In this document: positions 59,070 to 64,000 of the stretch, piece after piece | Layout of the letters: every line of letters starts with the position of its first letter | Position numbering within the stretch: the first letter of the stretch is position 1 | Assembly (NCBI RefSeq): GCF_001552655.1 | Contig: NZ_BCRP01000001.1 | Coordinates: 248,001 to 312,000 of the forward strand | Direction: 5' to 3' | Origin: Alicyclobacillus kakegawensis NBRC 103104 | Lineage (GTDB): Bacteria > Bacillota > Bacilli > Alicyclobacillales > Alicyclobacillaceae | DNA: 64,000 nucleotides | Position numbers and translations under genes: made by a program | The notes under the pieces: generated by a model | What the model was told of the DNA's origin: nothing | The model's input: the letters and a program-made list of their open reading frames with translations, nothing else | Databases searched by the model: none

Positions 59070-59299
59070 TTCCACACCTCTTTCCATCAGTCCGCTTGGC
59101 TCATTATAGGAAATGTAGCCATGGGACACAATAACGCCGGGTACAAATCCAGTTGCTATGGTGCGAACGTGCAAGCGGATCGGAGATGGACGGATTCAGT
59201 CCCATGAGACCGCGTGTCACACCTGTTGATGCCGATAGCCAGTGGCGTCGATTTTGGCTATGATGGAGACTAGACGTTCGTGCATGAGGAGGTGTCGGT

Positions 59300-59410
59300 A
59301 TGTTGAAGCGGCTTATGCGCAGATTGAAAGGCCGCCGATTGGTTGTGCGTGGGTTGGCCGCAGAAATGCGTCAGCCGGCCTCAAAGCGCGAATTCACGAC
59401 TTGCGCCTGA
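59300..59410 (+). CDS. Small basic 36-residue peptide (unknown)
   Basis: The ORF reads MLKRLMRRLKGRRLVVRGLA and on to EFTTCA. It has a strong GGAGG 7 nt before the ATG, lies on the strand opposite to all its neighbours, and is followed by an intrinsic terminator at 59481. The N-terminal half would form a cationic amphipathic helix. Nothing is known of it; a chance ORF on a leader or small RNA is possible. Confidence 0.4.
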   Translation: MLKRLMRRLKGRRLVVRGLAAEMRQPASKREFTTCA

Positions 59411-59480
59411 ACCTGCGGGCGAGGCGCGAAGCGCCCCAGGGCGGGGGCGCAGCTCTGTCATTACCGGTCTCATGTTATGT

Positions 59481-59506
59481 GGAGCCCGCGAGCAGGGGCT
59501 CCTTTC
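59481..59506 (+). terminator. Intrinsic terminator after the small basic ORF
   Basis: GGAGCCC (59481-59487) pairs with GGGCTCC (59496-59502), followed by TTTCATTCT. It overlaps the end of the convergent DUF951 gene. Confidence 0.7.
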
Positions 59507-59708
59507 ATTCTGCCTGCTCGCCTTTGGTCGCCAGCACGCGGCGGAAGACCCGGTCAAACCGCGCCCTGGGAATCAACACGCTGTGACCGCACTTCTCACA
59601 CTTGACGCGAATGTCCATTCCCATGCGGATGATGCGCCAGCGGTTCTCGCCGCAGGCGTGCGGCTTTTTCAGTTGTACGACGTCCTCCAGCCCGTACTCG
59701 GCGCTCAT
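59505..59708 (-). CDS. DUF951 family protein
   Basis: The 67-residue protein has VVQLKKPHACGENRWRIIRM, RVKCEKCGHSVLIPRARFDR, with three or four cysteines (C in HACG and CEKCGH) that could bind zinc. DUF951 proteins sit before ychF in most Bacilli and resemble a small nucleic-acid-binding domain. The ATG at 59708 follows GGAAGGA, one base after the MscS stop. Confidence 0.93.
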   Translation of the reverse strand: MSAEYGLEDVVQLKKPHACGENRWRIIRMGMDIRVKCEKCGHSVLIPRARFDRVFRRVLATKGEQAE

Positions 59709-59709
59709 C

Positions 59710-60645
59710 TCATCCTTCCCTCCCCAGCACACCCTCACGCTGCTCGCTGCCTTGCAGCGTGACCACGGATCTCTGAGCAGGCATGTCAATCCCTGCCTCG
59801 GCAAGGGCCTGCGCCGCCCTCTGCAGAGCCAGTCTCTGCACGCCAAAATGGGTGTACGGCGCACATTCGGCGGTGGCGCGAATGAGGATCTGTTGCGCGT
59901 CGAGGCTCTGCACCCCAGCAACCGCCACTGGGCCCACCACATCCTGACTCTCATCCTCCACCCGCCGCATCACATCCTCCAACACGGCCAGCGCGCGTTC
60001 GAGGTCCGACATGCGGGAAATACCAATGTCCACAACAGCGATGCTGTTATGACGCGAGTGGTTCGTCACCTGCTGGATGAGTCCGTTCGGGACGATTTCC
60101 AATTCCCCCGTCCACACCCGAATATGAGTCAGCCGCAGCCCCATCTGGACCACCTCGCCGGTGATGCCATTGATGGTCACATAATCCCCCACCGCGTATT
60201 GATCTTCAAACAGGATGAAAAAGCCCGTCAGGATGTCCTTGATCAGGCTCTGCGCGCCAAAACCAACGGCCAGACCCGCAATCCCGGCCCCAGCCAAAAG
60301 GGCTCCGACGTGAAAGTTGAAAGTCTCGAGGGCGCACAATATCCAGACGAAATACAGGGTGTAGCGGAGAACGTTCTGCATCAACGAGTGCATCGTGCTC
60401 TTCCGACGCTCGTCCATCCGCACCGCACGAGAATCGAGCACCCGATTCAGCACCCGCGAGAGGATGCGATTGGCCAGTTTCATTACGAAAAACAGGATGA
60501 CAACTTCGACAATGTGGGTGACAATGTTCAGAGGCGGCTTGAAGAATTCCCCACCATGCTGCTGAAGATACGTATTGACTCGGGTTGCCAAGGCCGAGGA
60601 CGCGCCTGCCACCAGTTCAACCTCCACATGCGGTTGTTCTCGCAC
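59710..60645 (-). CDS. Small-conductance mechanosensitive channel (MscS family)
   Basis: The 311-residue protein has three N-terminal membrane helices; the pore helix TM3 is GALLAGAGIAGLAVGFGAQS followed by LIKDILTGFFILFEDQYAVG, the MscS signature. A cytoplasmic beta/alpha-beta domain follows (VRVWTGELEIVPNGLIQQVT-like text from ~180). It opens under membrane tension and releases solutes on osmotic downshock. It corresponds to the ykuT/yyaE-like channels near soj-spo0J. Directly followed by DUF951. Confidence 0.94.
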   Translation of the reverse strand: MREQPHVEVELVAGASSALATRVNTYLQQHGGEFFKPPLNIVTHIVEVVILFFVMKLANRILSRVLNRVLDSRAVRMDERRKSTMHSLMQNVLRYTLYFVWILCALETFNFHVGALLAGAGIAGLAVGFGAQSLIKDILTGFFILFEDQYAVGDYVTINGITGEVVQMGLRLTHIRVWTGELEIVPNGLIQQVTNHSRHNSIAVVDIGISRMSDLERALAVLEDVMRRVEDESQDVVGPVAVAGVQSLDAQQILIRATAECAPYTHFGVQRLALQRAAQALAEAGIDMPAQRSVVTLQGSEQREGVLGREG

Positions 60646-60689
60646 CGACAGATTCCCTGTCTACTATAGCACATCCGAGTGCGGCACGT

Positions 60690-61280
60690 TCAGCCGCGGC
60701 GCAGGGCCTCGCAGACAGCAGCCGCCGCGTGCACTCCGAGCGACCCGGAGGCATGCGCGGCGAGGAACGAAAAGGGCCGCAGGAAGCTCAAGTCAGCCAT
60801 TGTCACAGCGCTCAGAAACGCGCAGTACATGCCGCATCCGGCGCCTACCAACAAGGTCGCCAGCGACCAGCCATGGAACCGTCCTTTCGCATCTGGTGCA
60901 CGCCGGTACACGTCCAGCAGATACGACATGATGACAAACATCAGAAACACAGCCAGCGTGATGGCTGTCGAGAACAGCCCACGCAACAGCGAGACCGCCA
61001 GCCACTGCCCTGGGGGATTGTAAACGGTCACCGCACGAGTCGGCAGAAACGCGGACAACACAGCCACGGAGTTGGGTGGCGCCGCCACCTGCTGAACCAT
61101 CCAGGCGAAAACACGACTGTCGGGCGGCACCAGAACCCCAGCCAACCAGTCGTCGGTTTGTGCCGCCACATATCCGGCCACCACCATCCCGCCGGCACAC
61201 AGGAACGCCCGCGTGCGCCCGCGGCAGCCGAAAAAGACACTACACCACGCAATTTCCAGGAACAAGACGAGATCCACCAC
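60690..61280 (-). CDS. Putative CvpA-like membrane protein
   Basis: From the GTG at 61280 (VVDLVLFLEIAWCSVFFGCR), the 196-residue protein has four or five hydrophobic segments (AFLCAGGMVVAGYVAAQTDD, GLFSTAITLAVFLMFVIMSY, LATLLVGAGCGMYCAFLSAV), a layout seen in CvpA-family proteins. The longer frame to 61361 would add a hydrophilic head with no ribosome site, whereas AGGA precedes the GTG. The function is unknown. It lies between mscS and the divergent yyaC. Confidence 0.6.
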   Translation of the reverse strand: MVDLVLFLEIAWCSVFFGCRGRTRAFLCAGGMVVAGYVAAQTDDWLAGVLVPPDSRVFAWMVQQVAAPPNSVAVLSAFLPTRAVTVYNPPGQWLAVSLLRGLFSTAITLAVFLMFVIMSYLLDVYRRAPDAKGRFHGWSLATLLVGAGCGMYCAFLSAVTMADLSFLRPFSFLAAHASGSLGVHAAAAVCEALRRG

Positions 61281-61371
61281 GTGTGTCCTGCATCCCCTTC
61301 GTCGCCGATTGTCGAGCAGCCTGAATGAGATCCCTCGCCAGGCTATGCCCGTGGGGTCCATGCCCTGCTAG

Positions 61372-61401
61372 GTATAGTTGAGATTACGTCGACGTATACT
61401 G
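61372..61401 (+). promoter_or_regulatory. Candidate forespore-type promoter of yyaC
   Basis: GGTATA (61372-61377) and TATACTG (61395-61401) resemble the sigma-F/G pattern (GnATA and CATAnTA) more than a sigma-A promoter, but spacing is about 17-18 bp and the match is only fair. Confidence 0.3.
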
Positions 61402-61429
61402 GGATTATTCCAGCCGAGGGGGATTTGAT

Positions 61430-62065
61430 GTGGACCACAACTCGAATCCCGATCCTGGTTTTGGCCAGTTGTTTCGGGTGGCGTACGACGATGAGCAAGC
61501 GGCAGAGCGACTCTGCTGCGTGTTGGACAAGGTGTTCGCCACAGCAGAGGATCGCCCCATTGTCCTCGTCTGCGTGGGTACAGACCGATCCACAGGGGAT
61601 GCGTTCGGGCCGATTGTGGGATCGCGGTTGCAGGCGTCCGTCGACATGCCGAATGTGACCATCTACGGCACGCTGGATGAGCCGGTCCACGCCGTCAATC
61701 TAAGCGACGTGTTGAACCGAATTCACTGCCACCATCAGGACGATCCGTTGATCATCGCCATCGACGCCTGCCTGGGCAAGTTCGAGCATGTAGGCCACAT
61801 CATCCTGGAGCGCGGTCCGCTCCGACCAGGCGCAGGCGTCAAAAAGACGCTGCCCGAATTTGGTGCCTACACCCTCACAGGTGTGGTCAATGTCTCCGGT
61901 TTTATGGAGTATTTTGTTTTGCAGAACACGCGGCTGGGGATTGTCATGCGGATGTGCGACGTGGTCGTTGAAGCTGTGCGGAGAAGTCTCGCTCGCTTGG
62001 CGTCAAGACGCCAGATCACCGTCTGGATGCGACGCACGTACAGCGAGACGAACATGGTGCCATGA
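61430..62065 (+). CDS. yyaC: YyaC family sporulation protein (DUF1256)
   Basis: The 211-residue product matches YyaC, a spore protease-related family of the same fold as the germination protease Gpr: LVCVGTDRSTGDAFGPIVGS, TIYGTLDEPVHAVNL, IAIDACLGKFEHVGHIIL and GVVNVSGFMEYFVLQNTRLG. The GTG start at 61430 has GAGGGGG at 7 nt. It is the only plus-strand gene in this stretch, as in B. subtilis, which supports a spore-forming host. Confidence 0.94.
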   Translation: MDHNSNPDPGFGQLFRVAYDDEQAAERLCCVLDKVFATAEDRPIVLVCVGTDRSTGDAFGPIVGSRLQASVDMPNVTIYGTLDEPVHAVNLSDVLNRIHCHHQDDPLIIAIDACLGKFEHVGHIILERGPLRPGAGVKKTLPEFGAYTLTGVVNVSGFMEYFVLQNTRLGIVMRMCDVVVEAVRRSLARLASRRQITVWMRRTYSETNMVP

Positions 62066-62108
62066 ATTCAAGCGCCCGCCGGCTGTCCTGCGGCGGGCTC
62101 CACGCTTT

Positions 62109-62654
62109 TTACCGATGCACGCTCAACTCGCGGCCTTCTATGGCCATCTGCTCCTCCTCGGTGAGCGGATACGAGGAAGTCCCCGCCTGCACCGGCTTGG
62201 CGTAAACCCGGGATTCGTCGCGTCCATAGATGGACGACAACACGACCCCGTTGCGGTCATCGTCAAGCAAGGCCAGCGAAAAGCTCAAATCACTGCCTAC
62301 ATCCGCAAAGGCGTTGAAACGAACCAGCCGCGCGGTCGACAGTTTGCCGGCCAAAGCCTGGCGCAGAGCCCGGTTTTCCTCCGACAGGCGGTCCACCTCC
62401 TGCCGCATGCGTTTCACCGCCTCGAGAGTCTGTTCATAGACTGCATCCAAGTCGGCACTAGAGTGAATCGACTTCCACTTTTGAAACCTTCGCCGCAGAC
62501 CAGACAGGCGGGCCAGCGCGACGATGGAGACAGTGATGGCCGCAATCGCCAGCACGCCGACCGCACCTGCATAGAGCTCGGCTTCCGTCAATGTAAGCCC
62601 GTTCAACAAACCCGTTTTCTCCTCTCTCCCACCGGATGAGTCCACAGTATACAA
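62109..62654 (-). CDS. DUF4446 family protein
   Basis: A 181-residue protein with an N-terminal membrane helix (AELYAGAVGVLAIAAITVSI), a coiled coil (~65-105: YEQTLEAVKRMRQEVDRLSE) and a C-terminal beta-rich domain (LVRFNAFADVGSDLSFSLAL, NGVVLSSIYGRDESRVYAK) that is the DUF4446 signature. It is found next to parB in many Firmicutes. The function is unknown. It is convergent with yyaC. Confidence 0.92.
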   Translation of the reverse strand: MYTVDSSGGREEKTGLLNGLTLTEAELYAGAVGVLAIAAITVSIVALARLSGLRRRFQKWKSIHSSADLDAVYEQTLEAVKRMRQEVDRLSEENRALRQALAGKLSTARLVRFNAFADVGSDLSFSLALLDDDRNGVVLSSIYGRDESRVYAKPVQAGTSSYPLTEEEQMAIEGRELSVHR

Positions 62655-62696
62655 TGTTCGATTCGAAAGTCGCTAGAAAACCTATGCGGTCAGATG

Positions 62697-62760
62697 AAAA
62701 CGAGACGGGGAACGAAGATCAATGACCGTCGCCGCGCCCGCGTGGGCCGCCACCGTCTCG
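62697..62760 (-). terminator. Possible terminator after parB
   Basis: On the minus strand CGAGACGG (62760-62753) can pair with CCGTCTCG (62708-62701), followed by TTTT. The loop is long (44 nt) but GC-rich and partly structured. Confidence 0.35.
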
Positions 62761-62762
62761 CT

Positions 62763-63626
62763 TCAGGATTCACCTTCCGCTCCGACCAAGCTGAGGATTC
62801 GTTCGAGGTCCTCGTCCGAAAAATAGTCGATCTCGATTTTCCCCCGCTTCTTGCCCGGTCGTATGCGCACAGAGGTGCCCAGCCGAACGCGGAACTGTTC
62901 TTCGTACCGCTTATAATGGCTTGGCAGCGGCTTTTTATTTCTTGTTTCACGTGAAACAGTGGGACGGTACACGAGCGTTTCCAAAGTCCGCACGCTCAAA
63001 TCTTCCGCCACCACCCGGCGGGCCAGTTCCACCTGCCGCTTCTCATCGGGTACAGCTAACAATGCCCGGGCGTGTCCCATCGACAATGTTCCACGTGAAA
63101 CCAACTCCCGCACCTCCTCGGGAAGCTGCAACAAGCGCAGCATGTTGGCGACGTGAGAACGGCTCTGGCCAACCCGCTTGGCCAATTGTTCCTGCGTCAA
63201 ATGACATTTCTCAATCAGGTTGGCGTACGCCTCCGAAATCTCAATCGCGTTCAGGTCCTCCCGCTGCAAATTCTCAATGACCGCTATCTCCATCAGCTGC
63301 ACATCGGTAAACTCGCGCACCACCGCGGGCACGTCCGTCAGCCCTGCCATCTGAGCGGCCCGGAACCGCCGTTCCCCAGCCACAATGTCGTAACCGCGGA
63401 TGCGGCTGCGGCGAACGATCAACGGCTGAATGATCCCGTGCTCGCGAATGGACTGGGCCAACTCGCCCAACTTATCCTCGTCGAACACCCTGCGCGGCTG
63501 GTACGGGTTCGGCCTCAGGTCCCGGATCGCGACCGTTGACACCTGGTCCTGTTCCGAGATGTTCAGCTCTGGGAGCAGCGCCCCCAACCCCTTCCCCAAA
63601 CCCTTCTGCTGCTTAGTCAATGCCAA
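62763..63626 (-). CDS. parB: Chromosome-partitioning protein ParB (Spo0J)
   Basis: The 287-residue CTPase-type clamp has the N-terminal ParA-activating stretch ([18 protein letters not shown]), box [13 protein letters not shown], box [17 protein letters not shown], the [23 protein letters not shown] and a C-terminal dimer domain. It binds parS sites and loads SMC near the origin. Two parS-type sequences lie within the gene. It overlaps the ParA gene by 14 nt. Confidence 0.97.
   Translation of the reverse strand: MALTKQQKGLGKGLGALLPELNISEQDQVSTVAIRDLRPNPYQPRRVFDEDKLGELAQSIREHGIIQPLIVRRSRIRGYDIVAGERRFRAAQMAGLTDVPAVVREFTDVQLMEIAVIENLQREDLNAIEISEAYANLIEKCHLTQEQLAKRVGQSRSHVANMLRLLQLPEEVRELVSRGTLSMGHARALLAVPDEKRQVELARRVVAEDLSVRTLETLVYRPTVSRETRNKKPLPSHYKRYEEQFRVRLGTSVRIRPGKKRGKIEIDYFSDEDLERILSLVGAEGES
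62943..62958. promoter_or_regulatory. parS: parS site
   Basis: TGTTTCACGTGAAACA is a perfect 16-bp palindrome equal to the Bacillus parS consensus (TGTTNCACGTGAAACA). It lies inside parB, as in B. subtilis. Confidence 0.95.
63087..63102. promoter_or_regulatory. parS: Second parS-like site
   Basis: TGTTCCACGTGAAACC differs from the parS consensus only at the last base. It is 144 bp from the perfect site, also inside parB. Confidence 0.8.
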
Positions 63627-64000
63627 TCACTTCCCTTGCCAGGTCCATGTACGTCTCCGCGCCACGGGATTTGGCGTCGTAATGAATGATAGGCCGGCCG
63701 TGGCTCGGAGCCTCGCTCAGACGGACGTTGCGCGGGATGACTGTATGATAAACCTTGTCGCGAAAGTATTTTTTGACGTCTTCAATCACCTGGATCCCCA
63801 GATTGGTACGTGCATCAAGCATGGTGAGCAACACCCCTTCCACTTCCAGTGACGTGTTCAGGTGTTTCTGCACGAGCCGGATGGTGTTCAACAGCTGACT
63901 CAGCCCCTCCAGCGCGTAATACTCGCACTGGATGGGAATGAGCACTGAATCCGCTGCCGTCAGCGCATTGACGGTCAACAGTCCCAGCGAAGGCGGACAA
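63613..64000 (-). CDS. parA: Chromosome-partitioning ATPase ParA (Soj), C-terminal part; start off the right edge
   Basis: The open frame enters from the right edge with [17 protein letters not shown] (the end of Walker B region) and continues with [40 protein letters not shown] and [20 protein letters not shown], all typical of Soj/ParA. The Walker A part is beyond the window. With ParB and parS it forms the ParABS origin-segregation system and in Bacillus also affects DnaA. Confidence 0.95.
   Translation of the reverse strand, partial: CPPSLGLLTVNALTAADSVLIPIQCEYYALEGLSQLLNTIRLVQKHLNTSLEVEGVLLTMLDARTNLGIQVIEDVKKYFRDKVYHTVIPRNVRLSEAPSHGRPIIHYDAKSRGAETYMDLAREVIGID

Noticed and set aside
1-64000. 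tRNA, rRNA or insertion sequence genes
   Set aside because: No conserved TpsiC-type motif with cloverleaf, rRNA segment, or transposase-like ORF was found on reading.

Overview
The window looks like a chromosomal segment next to the replication origin of a high-GC, spore-forming member of the Bacilli, most like Alicyclobacillaceae. This rests on gene order: the right-hand third carries parA-parB (soj-spo0J), DUF4446, yyaC, mscS, DUF951, ychF, rpsF-ssb-rpsR, DUF2232, rplI, dnaB, walR-walK-yycH-yycI-walJ, htrA and rlmH, almost all on the minus strand, as in the Bacillus subtilis origin region. YyaC and the SpoVIF-like traits of one hypothetical protein suggest sporulation. No rRNA, tRNA, CRISPR array or transposase gene was seen.

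Layout. 1-5.5 kb (visibly less GC-rich): a sugar-scavenging operon on the minus strand (wHTH regulator, lipoprotein binding protein, two permeases, GH2 glycosidase running off the left edge), driven by one promoter with a perfect palindrome at its start site. 5.7-9.7 kb: class A penicillin-binding protein, a small two-transcript locus resembling a type I toxin-antitoxin pair (7.85-8.27 kb), and an aspartate aminotransferase. 9.8-20.5 kb: two unknown proteins, nadC-nadB, an NlpC/P60 lipoprotein, an SGNH hydrolase, an amino-acid antiporter and an unusual ABC ATPase/YhgE-type membrane protein pair. 20.6-23.8 kb: a terminator-containing leader followed by an AprA-like flavoprotein, an AprB-like ferredoxin and an SsuA-like binding protein. 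23.9-32.6 kb: a sugar ABC transporter (SBP, ATPase, permease) behind a near-perfect sigma-54 promoter, next to a LevR-type sigma-54 activator and mannose-type PTS genes with a fused IIC-IID. 32.6-36.6 kb: sulfate ABC transporter operon. 36.8-43.2 kb: CoA-transferase, GNAT acetyltransferase, a divergent PAS histidine kinase/NarL regulator pair, HesB-like protein, DoxX and two universal stress proteins. 43.2-45.2 kb: a parMRC-like locus (ParR-like RHH protein, ParM/StbA-like actin, AT-rich repeats). 45.5-64 kb: conserved origin-proximal housekeeping genes.

Most notable: (i) the chromosomal actin-type partition-like locus with a candidate centromere close to the ParABS system; (ii) a candidate type I toxin-antitoxin locus whose small ORF has its Shine-Dalgarno sequence buried in a 15-bp stem and which faces a convergent antisense transcript; (iii) a LevR-type regulator beside a sigma-54-driven sugar ABC operon, with its EIIA-like domain lacking the phosphorylatable histidine; (iv) an unrecognised leader with an intrinsic terminator before the flavoprotein operon. 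All functional calls are from sequence reading alone; no database search was made.
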